DNA from: an uncultured Eubacterium sp.
GTDB lineage: Bacteria; Bacillota; Clostridia; Lachnospirales; Lachnospiraceae
Length of the DNA: 64,000 nt
Assembly (NCBI GenBank): GCA_934316845.1
Contig: CAKRDZ010000017.1
Location: 1-64,000 of the forward strand
Reading direction: 5' to 3'
Within the stretch, counting starts at the first letter, position 1; each line of letters begins with the position of its first letter. Below are positions 52,541-61,793 of this stretch, in pieces. A model generated the notes under the pieces. The model had not been told where the DNA came from, searched no databases, and was given only the letters and a program-made list of their open reading frames with translations. The position numbers and the translations under genes were made by a program.

Positions 52541-54298
52541 TTATCTGTTCTTTTCCACCACACAGTAATCTGTCACCACGATCTGCAGCGTCCGGTTTCC
52601 GCCATATTCATTGATGGACGGATAATAGGCAAATCCCATATCAATTTTATTCGGCTGGTTCTGATACATTTTCTGCAGTTCGCTGTCTCCCCATATCTCA
52701 CATACAAATTCCTCAAACGCATCGATGTCGCCAAAATATACGGCCTTTATGACATATCCCTTTTCATTTGCCACTTTCATACTCAGCACATTTCTATTTT
52801 TTCCGCGCCTTACCGCTTCCAGTATATGGAAATGTTGTTCTGCAAATACCGGCTTCGGATTTCCTACCCCGAATGGCTCCAGCGTCTGCAATTCTTCGAT
52901 CAGCGGAATTGATATATACTGCACCGGCATCGCCACATCAATCCACAATTCCGGCACAAAATCGGCTTGTGTAAGTCCCGCCTCCGCATTCAACCGCCTC
53001 TCCAATTCCGGGAGATCTTTTTCATGCAGTGTCATTCCGGCTGCCATTTTGTGTCCACCAAAGCGAACCATGAGATCTTTACATGCCATCAATTTTTCAA
53101 ACATATGATAGGACTCGATTGAACGCCCGGAACCTTTTACAAGCCCGTCTCCTACCGGACAGAACACAATTACGGGGTGATGGTATTCTTCTTTTATCCT
53201 TCCTGCCACGATCCCCACAAGGCTTTCATGACAGTCGGGCAAAAGCACAATATGTACCGGCTCATCTTCTTTTCCACTTTGTTGCAATATGTCAAATGCA
53301 CGCTTTGCCGCCTCTTCTGTCATTTGCTTTCTGGTATCGTTGATGTCCTTTAATTCCCGCGCCATCTGCAGCGCTTTTTCTTTATTTGTCTCCTCCAAAA
53401 GTTCAAATGCTCTCGTCACCGTATCAATTCTTCCCGCCGCATTAAAGCAGGGACCGAGAATAAATCCAATGTGATACGCTTCGAGTTCTTTTCCACTTAA
53501 TTCCTGTACATCGAGCAAAGCACGAAGTCCTGTATTTTTTGTATGTTCCAATGCACGCAATCCGGATTTTACCAGTCCACGGTTTTCCCCTTTTAATTCC
53601 ATCACATCTGCAACGGTGGCAATTGCTGCATATTCAAGCAGTTCCTCACGTTCATCGGGCGAAATGCCTTCTTTCTCATACAGTGCGCCAATCAGCTGAA
53701 ATGCCACGCCGGCACCGCAAAGGCCTTTAAATGGATATCCGCAGTCACTTTGCTTATGATCTACAACAGCATCTGCCGGCGGCAGTTCTTCCTGCACCTC
53801 ATGGTGATCGGTAACAATGACTGTCATGCCTTTTTCTTTGGCATACCGGATCTCTTCATTGGCGGCAATCCCATTGTCGCAGGTAAGCAGGATCTCCGCA
53901 CCGGATTCTGTCGCCTCATCCACGATCCGCCGGTTTACTCCATACCCTTCTGCCACCCGGTCCGGAGTGTAAATCCTGCTGTGTATTCCAATTTTTTCCA
54001 GTCCTTTTTTTAAAATAACCGCTGAAAAGATCCCATCGCAGTCAAAATCAGAAGAAATCGCCACGAGTTTGTCTCGGTTTTCCCGCAGGATCTGCACCGC
54101 CTTGTCCATATCTTTAAACAGCCACGGCGAATGCAGCTGTCTCCAGTCTGCCTGAATATAATTTCCAATTTCTTCCTCCGATACATCTCTATTTACAATA
54201 CATCTTGCCAGAACCGGCGATATGCCAAACGTCTCACTGATTTTCTTAAAATCTGCCCGTTTGGTCTGAAGCATCCATTTTTTACTTTTATGTCTCAT
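52541..54298 (-). CDS. recJ: Single-stranded-DNA-specific exonuclease RecJ
   Basis: This 585-residue protein belongs to the DHH family: motif I SSDFDCDGIFSAVILKKG (about 82-100), TCDNGIAA, motif III VTDHHEVQEELPPADAVVDH and DHHA1 motif GRSIESYHMFEKL with RFGGHKMAAGMTL. It degrades 5' single strands in recombination and repair. It is close to E. coli RecJ length and shorter than the B. subtilis form, which carries an additional C-terminal domain. Confidence 0.92.
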   Translation of the reverse strand: MRHKSKKWMLQTKRADFKKISETFGISPVLARCIVNRDVSEEEIGNYIQADWRQLHSPWLFKDMDKAVQILRENRDKLVAISSDFDCDGIFSAVILKKGLEKIGIHSRIYTPDRVAEGYGVNRRIVDEATESGAEILLTCDNGIAANEEIRYAKEKGMTVIVTDHHEVQEELPPADAVVDHKQSDCGYPFKGLCGAGVAFQLIGALYEKEGISPDEREELLEYAAIATVADVMELKGENRGLVKSGLRALEHTKNTGLRALLDVQELSGKELEAYHIGFILGPCFNAAGRIDTVTRAFELLEETNKEKALQMARELKDINDTRKQMTEEAAKRAFDILQQSGKEDEPVHIVLLPDCHESLVGIVAGRIKEEYHHPVIVFCPVGDGLVKGSGRSIESYHMFEKLMACKDLMVRFGGHKMAAGMTLHEKDLPELERRLNAEAGLTQADFVPELWIDVAMPVQYISIPLIEELQTLEPFGVGNPKPVFAEQHFHILEAVRRGKNRNVLSMKVANEKGYVIKAVYFGDIDAFEEFVCEIWGDSELQKMYQNQPNKIDMGFAYYPSINEYGGNRTLQIVVTDYCVVEKNR

Positions 54299-54321
54299 CG
54301 TTTTTCCTTTTCGTATATGAC

Positions 54322-54350
54322 AAAAGCAGGAGATGGCTTCTCCTGCTTTT
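54322..54350 (-). terminator. Terminator between the nuclease-like gene copy B and recJ
   Basis: A perfect 12-bp stem (54322-54333 with 54339-54350) is followed by TTTTG on the minus strand. Confidence 0.82.
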
Positions 54351-54420
54351 TTTGCAGTTCTTGATTATAATTATAATGCAAAATTTCGTAACATACAATA
54401 TGAAAAATATGAATTTTTTA

Positions 54421-55224
54421 TTAATTCAGCGCGGCAACAGGAAAGATATCCTGAATGATACGGTCTATTTCTTTTGTATTTAACACTTTTCCAGAGGATT
54501 CAAATGTCATAATTAAATTTCTTCCTTGTATATAGCCATTCTCTGCATAGGATCCAATTTTTTCCAACGCATGGTTACAATATTCCTCCTCTCCCATCAT
54601 TCCAAAATGTTCCCATATAATTTCTTTTCTTGTCTCTCTATGTAGACACAAAAAATCAGGATAAATTTGTCCTTTTCCCCTCAAATAAATAGGATATTCA
54701 TATCGATACGGAACCCCCGATTGATACAGTTTATCAGCAATTATTTTCTCAGATTTTGACCTCACTCGTTCGCCCTTTTGCGTATATATTTCCTGTGTAT
54801 TTTCCCAATAGTCATTTCCCTTATATTTTTTGGCAATCCATTTTTCGACAAACATTTCTTCCGGTTCAATCCACGGTTTCACAAGTTTTTTTCTCCCCTC
54901 GCTCAAGGAATCATATATCTTTTCAATCCCCTTCGGATCAAACTTTGCAAATGCTTGTTTTAACTGTTTCTCCTGTTCTATAACTTCTCTTAATACTGCC
55001 TCGTTATAATCTCTCATGGCAATTTGTCTTGCTATTTCTTGATCTTCTTTTTTTAAATATTTCCACTTATCCCCTTGTTTAATATAGTATAACATTTGGT
55101 TTCTGTTTTTACTTGTCTTCATTCTTTCCGCAGGTACATTTTTCAATTCTTTTTGAATTTTGTCCTTTAAAAAAAGCAGCTGCTTATATTCTTTCTGTAA
55201 CTCCTTTATAACCATATCTCTCAT
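54421..55224 (-). CDS. PD-(D/E)XK nuclease-like protein, copy B
   Basis: This 267-residue protein is a full-length paralogue of the one at 46340-47143. The shared core is GERVRSKSEKIIADKLY (Glu159), EYPIYLRGKGQIYPDF (Asp190) and EIIWEHFGMM (Glu205, His206), then a matching tail with NGYIQGRNLIMTFES and EIDRIIQDIF. The N-terminal half diverges more but keeps MLYYIKQ and RDYNEAVLRE. It has its own terminator and a GGGAGG site, and is AT-rich. A tandem 54-bp hairpin array lies about 80 bases upstream. Function is not established; a nuclease role is inferred from the acidic motif. Confidence 0.75.
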   Translation of the reverse strand: MRDMVIKELQKEYKQLLFLKDKIQKELKNVPAERMKTSKNRNQMLYYIKQGDKWKYLKKEDQEIARQIAMRDYNEAVLREVIEQEKQLKQAFAKFDPKGIEKIYDSLSEGRKKLVKPWIEPEEMFVEKWIAKKYKGNDYWENTQEIYTQKGERVRSKSEKIIADKLYQSGVPYRYEYPIYLRGKGQIYPDFLCLHRETRKEIIWEHFGMMGEEEYCNHALEKIGSYAENGYIQGRNLIMTFESSGKVLNTKEIDRIIQDIFPVAALN

Positions 55225-55302
55225 TCAGTGTCCTCCCTTTATTTTGTTTTCTTAATGGAAATTATTGATTCGATTGAATCTCGTTTCTAGAATTTTGATG
55301 AC

Positions 55303-55580
55303 GGTCATGCCAAAACCTGCTTTTCAGCCTCGCGGCATGACACATACTCTCCCGACGGTCATGCCAAAACCTTCTTTCGGGCTTCGCGGCATGACACATA
55401 CCCTCTCGGCGGTCATGCCAAAACCTTCTTTCGGGCTTCGCGGCATGACACATACTCTCCCGACGGTCATGCCAAAACCTTCTTTCGGGCTTCGCGGCAT
55501 GACACATCCCCTCCCGGCAGTCATGCCTAAGCCTGCTTTTCGGCCTCGTGGCATGACATCCCCTCTCGGCGGTCATGCCA
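55303..55580. repeat. Tandem array of 54-bp hairpin units
   Basis: Units start at 55303, 55357, 55411, 55465 and 55519 (the last is 52 bp), with a partial one at 55571. Each contains a perfect 8-bp inverted repeat GTCATGCC / GGCATGAC separated by about 22 bases (55358-55365 with 55388-55395 in unit 2), so each forms a 38-base hairpin. Units 2-4 are nearly identical; outer units are more diverged. Long frames on both strands here result from the 54-bp period and lack ribosome sites. Confidence 0.92.
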
Positions 55581-55594
55581 AATTCGCTCCCTTA

Positions 55595-56611
55595 TTAATT
55601 AAACCCATAAATCTTCCGTGAAATCGCATATGCCCACACTAACATCTTGCGGCCCGCTTTCCCGCGGATCTGCATTGGACGGCTGAGAACCTGGTGATTG
55701 ACCAGGCGGAACATTCCTTTGCTGCTCGCTTTCAAATAGTGCCAGAGTTCTGCACGTTTTGTCAGGCTCTCTTCCGATCCTTCCTTGATCAGGAAAATCG
55801 AACTGACCGTCATCATCATGGCAAGATATTTTACCATGTAATCTTTCAGTTTCTTGTTACGGATTTTCGTAAGATCGCAGGCATCGATCATAATCTTATT
55901 GACTTTGATCTGCTGGTCGATTCGCCCGATCATCACTTTTTCATTGACAGATTGATCGTCACGTCCGATATAGTAACGGTACAGATCCACATCCATATAG
56001 TACATCGTTTTAACACTTGGAAGTGGAACATAGACAAAAATATTGTCCACATAAAACGTATGCTTTGGAAGTTCCAGGCCACACTCATGAAGCATCTGCG
56101 TACGATAAATAACCGAATGCATCAGGATATTCTGGCTGATCTTAAAGCGCTTGATATCACTCCAGCCAAAAACTTCTTCCTCCGGAAATACTCCTTCATA
56201 ACGAATCACTTTATGTTTGTGTTCACTCGGCTTTTCATATACATAATTTGCCAGGAACATGTCAACCATCCTGCCTTCTTTTACCATCTGACGTAGTTGA
56301 TCCATGACACGCAAAAGGGCATCGCGGTCCAGCCAGTCGTCAGAATCCAGTACTTTGTAATACAGCCCTTTGGCATTTCGGAGACCGGTGTTGACAGCCT
56401 CGCCGTGTCCACCATTTTCCTGATGAATGGCACGGATAATCCCCGGATATTGTGCTTCGAATTCATCGGCAATCTTTGCCGTATCGTCTTTGGAGCCATC
56501 GTCAACGATCAGAATCTCGATATCTTCACCACCGACCAAAGCGCTTTCGATGGCATGTTTCATATATTCCTGTGAATTGTAGCAGGGAATTGCTACGGTC
56601 AATAATTTCAT
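55595..56611 (-). CDS. Family 2 glycosyltransferase
   Basis: This 338-residue protein has the GT-A start LLTVAIPCYNSQEYMKHAIES, ILIVDDGSKDDTAKIADEF, GGHGEAVNTGLRNAKG and the DxD-type motif KVLDSDDWLDRDAL (about 92-105). A C-terminal hydrophobic segment (about 260-280) may contact the membrane. It follows glf by 21 bp, so the pair may add galactofuranose or another sugar to a surface glycan. Confidence 0.92.
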   Translation of the reverse strand: MKLLTVAIPCYNSQEYMKHAIESALVGGEDIEILIVDDGSKDDTAKIADEFEAQYPGIIRAIHQENGGHGEAVNTGLRNAKGLYYKVLDSDDWLDRDALLRVMDQLRQMVKEGRMVDMFLANYVYEKPSEHKHKVIRYEGVFPEEEVFGWSDIKRFKISQNILMHSVIYRTQMLHECGLELPKHTFYVDNIFVYVPLPSVKTMYYMDVDLYRYYIGRDDQSVNEKVMIGRIDQQIKVNKIMIDACDLTKIRNKKLKDYMVKYLAMMMTVSSIFLIKEGSEESLTKRAELWHYLKASSKGMFRLVNHQVLSRPMQIRGKAGRKMLVWAYAISRKIYGFN

Positions 56612-56632
56612 AATTCATTCTCCCGTTATCTG

Positions 56633-57787
56633 TTAAATTTCCTTTGCAAAGTCCAGCGCACGCTCGACTATTGCATCAATATTATAATATTTGTACTCTG
56701 CCAGTCTTCCCAAAAGATGGAAATTTGGAACACCTTTCACATAGGAGACATATTTCTCATAAAGCGCGTCATTCTCTTTATTGTTGATCGCATAATAGGG
56801 AATCTGTCCGTCCCTTGCCTCATATGGCATCGGATATTCGCGCATGATCGTCGTCTCCGGATCACCTTTCTGGTCTGTCAGATATTTGAATTCCGTAATA
56901 CGTGTGAAATCCTCGCTCACCGTATAATTCACTACACCGTGGCTTTGGAAAAACGGCTGTTTCAAATGTTCAAATTCAAAATGAAGCGAACGATACGGCA
57001 GTCTGCCAAAACGCACATCAAAAAACTCATCGAGTGCACCGGTAAAAATAATATCTCCCACAAATGGCCCGCCTTCAAACAGTACTTTGTCTGCCGCTTC
57101 CGGCTGTATTGTAAGTACCTCTTTTGCCTGACAATTCAGTCGAATGTCAATTCCCGGAAAATCAAGCATTTTTTCAAATAACTCGGTATATCCCGGCATC
57201 GGCATTCCCTGATACGTATCCTGAAAATAGCGGTTGTCGTGGCTGACAAGAACCGGCACTCTTCCGGACACGGAAGGATCGATCTCCTTTGGTGTCTTTC
57301 CCCATTGCTTCATAGTATATTTCAAAAATACATTTTCATACACATATTCTGCAATTTCTTTTAGTTCTGCGTCTTCCTGATTCATCAGTTCAAGAATCGG
57401 AACTCTCGCACCTTCGCCAAATTTCCGGATCAATTTTTCTTCCATCTTTGGCGCACGCTCTCCAAAAACCATCGCAAGCGTATTTAAGTTAAATGGAATC
57501 GGCAGTTCTTTTCCGTATACATTTCCTACCACCTCATGGCCGAAAGAAAACCATTCGGTAAAGCGGGAAAGATACTCATACACCCGTTTGCTGTTTGTAT
57601 GAAAAATGTGGGGGCCGTACTGATGAATGCGGATCCCGTATTCATCCGGCAGATCATAGCAGTTTCCGCCGACATGATCTCTGGCATCTAAAACCAATAC
57701 CTTCTTTCCCTTTTTTTCAGCCAGTTCTCTGGCTGCTACTGCACCGGCAAATCCACAACCGACAACAATACAATCATATTTCTGCAT
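56633..57787 (-). CDS. glf: UDP-galactopyranose mutase
   Basis: This 384-residue flavoenzyme converts UDP-galactopyranose to UDP-galactofuranose. The N-terminal FAD loop is VVGCGFAGAVAARELAEKKG (about 8-27), followed by VGGNCYD, and conserved motifs KYTMKQWGKTP and YPMPYEARDGQIPYY are present. Galactofuranose would serve surface polysaccharide, matching the downstream glycosyltransferase. Confidence 0.96.
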   Translation of the reverse strand: MQKYDCIVVGCGFAGAVAARELAEKKGKKVLVLDARDHVGGNCYDLPDEYGIRIHQYGPHIFHTNSKRVYEYLSRFTEWFSFGHEVVGNVYGKELPIPFNLNTLAMVFGERAPKMEEKLIRKFGEGARVPILELMNQEDAELKEIAEYVYENVFLKYTMKQWGKTPKEIDPSVSGRVPVLVSHDNRYFQDTYQGMPMPGYTELFEKMLDFPGIDIRLNCQAKEVLTIQPEAADKVLFEGGPFVGDIIFTGALDEFFDVRFGRLPYRSLHFEFEHLKQPFFQSHGVVNYTVSEDFTRITEFKYLTDQKGDPETTIMREYPMPYEARDGQIPYYAINNKENDALYEKYVSYVKGVPNFHLLGRLAEYKYYNIDAIVERALDFAKEI

Positions 57788-57805
57788 CTGTTTTTCTCCA
57801 ATCTG

Positions 57806-58213
57806 TTAATCCAAAAAGCGCATCTTGCTTTCACCTTCTTTGCGCTTTGGCGGTGCGGAAACCGGCTTACGGTTCAGTCCTGCCGCGTCTCCAAATCCCT
57901 TGGTAAATTTTTCTTTGCACACCGGGCAGTAACGTCCGGTCTTAATCATCGTACCGCATCCCTCGCACTCAATTCCAACCGGCGAATCATCTGCGAAACT
58001 AAGCCTCTCTTCGCGGATCCACCGTTTGATCTGCTTTGCCGGAACATCCATCGCTTCTGACAATTCCGCGATTCCCGTGTGAGGATGTTCATATACATAT
58101 TTTTTTACTTCCGGAAATTTATCATCAAATTCTTTCAGGCAGACCGGGCAGATTCTCGGTCCACTGATATGATTAAATAATTTTCCACATCTTGAACAAG
58201 TAGTTACATCCAT
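57806..58213 (-). CDS. yvyF: YvyF-like flagellar-operon zinc-ribbon protein
   Basis: This 135-residue protein has two zinc ribbons: CSRCGKLF..CPVC near the N-terminus and CEGCGTMI..CPVCKEKF (about 95-115). A helix-turn-helix-like stretch GIAELSEAMDVPAKQIKRWI lies between. It matches the YvyF family, found next to comFC in Firmicutes flagellar regions and proposed as a regulator. The ATG at 58213 follows GGAGG at 5 bases; the longer frame from 58231 is unlikely. Confidence 0.87.
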   Translation of the reverse strand: MDVTTCSRCGKLFNHISGPRICPVCLKEFDDKFPEVKKYVYEHPHTGIAELSEAMDVPAKQIKRWIREERLSFADDSPVGIECEGCGTMIKTGRYCPVCKEKFTKGFGDAAGLNRKPVSAPPKRKEGESKMRFLD

Positions 58214-58254
58214 AATATCCTCCATTTCCATGCATCTCTTTCATGCATTTACCT

Positions 58255-58962
58255 TTATGAAACAGTTCCTATGCACAAACTGACAAAACAGATTTCTTCC
58301 GAACCGGCTTTTTTCAGCACTTTTCCGCATGCTTCCAAAGTGGCTCCCGTTGTATAAATGTCATCCACAAGAAGAATTCTCTTTCCCGCAACCGGTTTCG
58401 TCACCGCAAATCCCTTTTGAAGGTTTGCAATGCGTTTATGCATATCCAATGTTTTTTGTGGTTTTGTATCCTCTGTTCGTATGAGTAAATCGGACAACAC
58501 CGGCATCCCCAGAGATCCGCCCAGGTACTCTGCCATAACAGCTGCCTGATTAAATCCTCGAAAACGTAATCGTTTTTTATGTATGGGCACCGGAAGGATC
58601 ATATCCAATCTTTCTCTGTAAATCCATTCTCCAAATGCGTCTGCCATCCGCTCTGCAAAATAATTTCCAATTTCAAAACGTCCTTCGTATTTGAATTGGC
58701 GGATCACCTGCTGCATCCGCTCATCGTATAAGTACAGCGCTTTTCCGGAGGATACAACATACTCTCTCTGACTGCAGTCCTCACACAATTCCTGGGTAAT
58801 ATCCGCAATGGGTTTGGAGCATCTCTTACAGCGCGGCTCCGTAATCGGATGAAGCTGCCTGTCACACGTTTCGCACAACATTTCCACGCGTTTACCCGGC
58901 ATCGTCTTTCCGCACGCAGCGCATTTGTGGGGGAATACAAGTGTCATCAAAAAATCTTTCAT
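58255..58962 (-). CDS. comFC: ComFC-family phosphoribosyltransferase-like protein
   Basis: This 235-residue protein has an N-terminal zinc-finger region (CAACGKTM, CETCDRQLHP, CKRCSKPIAD, CEDC) and a phosphoribosyltransferase fold with the PRPP loop RILLVDDIYTTGATLEAC (about 190-207) and LPVPIHKKRLRFRGFNQA. The family is needed for DNA uptake in competent species; its biochemical reaction is unknown. It lies just before yvyF in the transcript, as in B. subtilis. Confidence 0.92.
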   Translation of the reverse strand: MKDFLMTLVFPHKCAACGKTMPGKRVEMLCETCDRQLHPITEPRCKRCSKPIADITQELCEDCSQREYVVSSGKALYLYDERMQQVIRQFKYEGRFEIGNYFAERMADAFGEWIYRERLDMILPVPIHKKRLRFRGFNQAAVMAEYLGGSLGMPVLSDLLIRTEDTKPQKTLDMHKRIANLQKGFAVTKPVAGKRILLVDDIYTTGATLEACGKVLKKAGSEEICFVSLCIGTVS

Positions 58963-59011
58963 GCATTTCCTTTCCCATACTACACATATCCATTTTTATT
59001 TTATCAAATTT

Positions 59012-61255
59012 TTATTCATTTTGCAATTCCTTTAACCGAATTTGCAACGTAGAATATCTTTTTTGTTCGGACTCATTGCGAATCATATCAAGAACCGTTT
59101 TTTTGCGTCCCACGATCGTCACGCATTGTTTTCCTCTGGTAACAGCCGTATAAAGAAGATTCCGGTTAAATAACACCCGTGGGCCGTAGAACAAGGGGAT
59201 CACAACCGCCGGATATTCGCTTCCCTGCGATTTGTGGATCGTGATCGCGTAGGCAAGTTCCAGTTCTTCCATATCGCCGGCCGTATACGTAACATGTTTT
59301 TCTTCATCAAAGACCACTTTAACCTCTTTGCTGTAAAGGTCAATCTCCTCAATGATTCCGCAGTCGCCGTTAAATATGCCGGTTCCCTCCTCGATCACCA
59401 CGCCATGATATCCCAATATTTTCCAAGGCATCTGATAATTATTTTTAATCTGCATCACCTTATCCCCCTGGCGGAAAATGGTATCATGCACCGTCATTTC
59501 CGGTTTCCCGGGCGATTCCGGATTCAGATACCGCTGTAAGATCTGGTTGCAGCGGATCACACCGAGTTCGCCCTTTTTCATCGGAGTAAGCACCTGCACA
59601 TCAAACGGCGTACAATCCGTGTATTTTGGCATCTTGTCGCGCACAAGCCAGAGCATCATCTGCAGGACGCCGTGTTCATCTTCGCGTTCCATGCAGAAAA
59701 AGTCACGGCTTTTATTGTCCAGCGTAATGGCTTCCCCTTTATTGATCTTGTGGGCATTGACGACGATATCACTTTTCGCCGCCTGTCGGAAAATACGTTC
59801 CAATTTGACTACCGGGCAGCATTCCGACTGAATGATGTCACGAAGTACGTTTCCCGGCCCGACGCTCGGAAGCTGGTTCACGTCTCCGACAAGGATCAGC
59901 CGCGTTCCGACGGAAATTGCCTTTAACAGACTGGTAAACAGATAAATGTCCACCATCGACATCTCGTCGATAATGATGACATCCGTTTCAAGCGGATTCC
60001 ATTCATTTCGTTCAAATGCCTCCGGTGTCTCGCGCCGTTCTTCCACGCTATCCGCAGCATCCATCCCTGCACCGTTGTAGCCGAGCATACGGTGGATCGT
60101 CTGCGTCTCATGGCCGGTCGTCTCACTCATCCGCTTTGCCGCGCGCCCGGTCGGCGCCGCCAGAAGGATACTCTGCCCTTCTTCCTCCAAAAGTTTTATG
60201 ATCATATTGATCGTGGTTGTCTTACCGGTTCCCGGTCCTCCGGTAATCACAAGAAGCCCGTTCTTCAAAGACTCAAAGACCGCCAGCCGCTGTCTGTCAT
60301 CCAGATGAATGTCCGATTTCCGCTGTAATTCTTCTAATATCCGTTCTTCGTCAATTCCGGATTTATGCGTCACGCTGCCAATATCCAGAAGCATCCGCGC
60401 ACAATTCAATTCACCATAATACAATGACGGCAGATAAATTTTTTCGCCATCCCGCACGAGGCTTTTATCGTATTCCATCTCTTCCTGTACGTGCATCAGC
60501 TGCTCTATGCTTACACCGAGAAAGTCAATGCAGTGATGGTACAATTCCTCATTTGGCAGATAAATATGCCCGGATGCAGTTGCCAGCGTCAGCACATAAA
60601 GAATCCCTGCCCGGATACGAAAATCGGAATTGCGGTCAAGACCGGATTTCATCGCGATATTGTCCGCGATCCGGAATCCCACGCCCCGGATATCTTCTGC
60701 CAGCCGGTACGGATTGGTCTTTACGATCCCATACAGATCCTCTTTGTACGTTTTGTATATTTTTACAGCGAGCTGGTTGCTGATGCCATATTGCTGCAAA
60801 AAAAGAAGGGCATTCCGCATCTCCTTTTTTTCCTCGAACTGCTCGGCGATATCCATCGCCTTTTTCTCGCTGATTCCCTTTACTTCACTGAGCCGTTCCG
60901 GCTCTTTTTCAATGATCTCAAATGTCTTATCTCCAAATTTATCCACGATCCGCTTTGCCAGTCCACCGCCAATCCCTTTGATCGCGCCGGATGCCAGATA
61001 TCTCTGCATCGACAGCGCATCATCCGGAGAACGGCTCTCGCTCTTCTGCACTTTAAACTGTTCATGGTATGTCGGATGTGTCACCATATCGCCGTACAGT
61101 GTAAGATACTCCCCTTCATTAATGAACGGAAATGTTCCGACACACGTATCCAGATATTCTTCTCCCTCTTCCTGCGAGACAAATTCAAATACGGTATATC
61201 CATTTTCCTGATTGCGATAAATGATATGCTCCACATATCCTTTTTTCTCTTCCAT
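59012..61255 (-). CDS. recD2: RecD2-type ATP-dependent DNA helicase
   Basis: This 747-residue SF1 helicase starts at the ATG at 61255, which has AAAGGA at 8 bases. The N-terminal OB-like and HhH region (about 1-200; KGIGGGLAKRIVDKFG) is characteristic of RecD2/YrrC. The helicase core has Walker A GGPGTGKTTTINM, Walker B IIDEMSMVD, GDVNQLPSVGPGNVLRD and the C-terminal TIHKSQGSEYPAVVIP. No RecB or RecC accompanies it. It unwinds DNA 5' to 3' in repair or mismatch processes. Confidence 0.95.
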   Translation of the reverse strand: MEEKKGYVEHIIYRNQENGYTVFEFVSQEEGEEYLDTCVGTFPFINEGEYLTLYGDMVTHPTYHEQFKVQKSESRSPDDALSMQRYLASGAIKGIGGGLAKRIVDKFGDKTFEIIEKEPERLSEVKGISEKKAMDIAEQFEEKKEMRNALLFLQQYGISNQLAVKIYKTYKEDLYGIVKTNPYRLAEDIRGVGFRIADNIAMKSGLDRNSDFRIRAGILYVLTLATASGHIYLPNEELYHHCIDFLGVSIEQLMHVQEEMEYDKSLVRDGEKIYLPSLYYGELNCARMLLDIGSVTHKSGIDEERILEELQRKSDIHLDDRQRLAVFESLKNGLLVITGGPGTGKTTTINMIIKLLEEEGQSILLAAPTGRAAKRMSETTGHETQTIHRMLGYNGAGMDAADSVEERRETPEAFERNEWNPLETDVIIIDEMSMVDIYLFTSLLKAISVGTRLILVGDVNQLPSVGPGNVLRDIIQSECCPVVKLERIFRQAAKSDIVVNAHKINKGEAITLDNKSRDFFCMEREDEHGVLQMMLWLVRDKMPKYTDCTPFDVQVLTPMKKGELGVIRCNQILQRYLNPESPGKPEMTVHDTIFRQGDKVMQIKNNYQMPWKILGYHGVVIEEGTGIFNGDCGIIEEIDLYSKEVKVVFDEEKHVTYTAGDMEELELAYAITIHKSQGSEYPAVVIPLFYGPRVLFNRNLLYTAVTRGKQCVTIVGRKKTVLDMIRNESEQKRYSTLQIRLKELQNE

Positions 61256-61373
61256 CGTCTCGTTCCTTTCCCGTCGCTGCACATTTTAACACTTTGGTCT
61301 TTCTTCTGCATAAGTCGACAAAGCGCCCTTGCCAAGGATGCAATGGGCGCTCATTTCTTTCATTTTTTAATCT

Positions 61374-61772
61374 TTATTCGGTCTTTGCCGCCGTATCTGT
61401 CGTAGTAGTTGTCATCCCGGAATTCCGTGCCATTGACTCATACAGCATCTGTGCGATGCCAAGTCCCTGACCGCTGGAAACCATTGTGTCTGCCATCGAC
61501 TGATACATCTGGTCGCCAAACATCTCCGTGTACTCATTTCCCTCTTCGTCGTCATCGCCGAAGAGTTTGGCAGATTTTTCCATATTTTCAAACATTTTCT
61601 GTAACAGATAAGCTTCAAAATCCTGACAGGCTGACATCATTTCGTCATCGGTGCCTGCGTCTTTGATCTGACTTGTCAACTGATCTGCCGATGCGGTGCT
61701 TTTCAAAGCCGCCGTAGACAGCGTGGAAGTACTTCCAAGGCTGTTATACAGATCGTTTACCGATAATGACAT
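61374..61772 (-). CDS. Rod-binding (FlgJ N-domain-like) flagellar protein
   Basis: This 132-residue protein has the rod-binding domain shared with the N-terminus of FlgJ: SACQDFEAYLLQKMFENMEK (about 48-67) and TEMFGDQMYQSMADTMVSSG with QGLGIAQMLYESM. There is no peptidoglycan hydrolase domain, which is common in Gram-positives. The ATG at 61772 follows GGAGGGATTTG. It follows flgG by 21 bases and probably caps or scaffolds the rod. Confidence 0.9.
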   Translation of the reverse strand: MSLSVNDLYNSLGSTSTLSTAALKSTASADQLTSQIKDAGTDDEMMSACQDFEAYLLQKMFENMEKSAKLFGDDDEEGNEYTEMFGDQMYQSMADTMVSSGQGLGIAQMLYESMARNSGMTTTTTDTAAKTE

Positions 61773-61793
61773 CAAATCCCTCCTTACTTTCTA

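Noticed and set aside
55303..55580. Possible CRISPR array
   Set aside because: The whole 54-bp unit repeats, including the segment between palindromes, so there are no unique spacers; no cas genes are near.
55262..55621. Repetitive frames on both strands (MPKPSFGLRGMTH-type and CHAAKPERRFWHD-type)
   Set aside because: They are products of the 54-bp repeat period, lack ribosome sites and are open on both strands at once.
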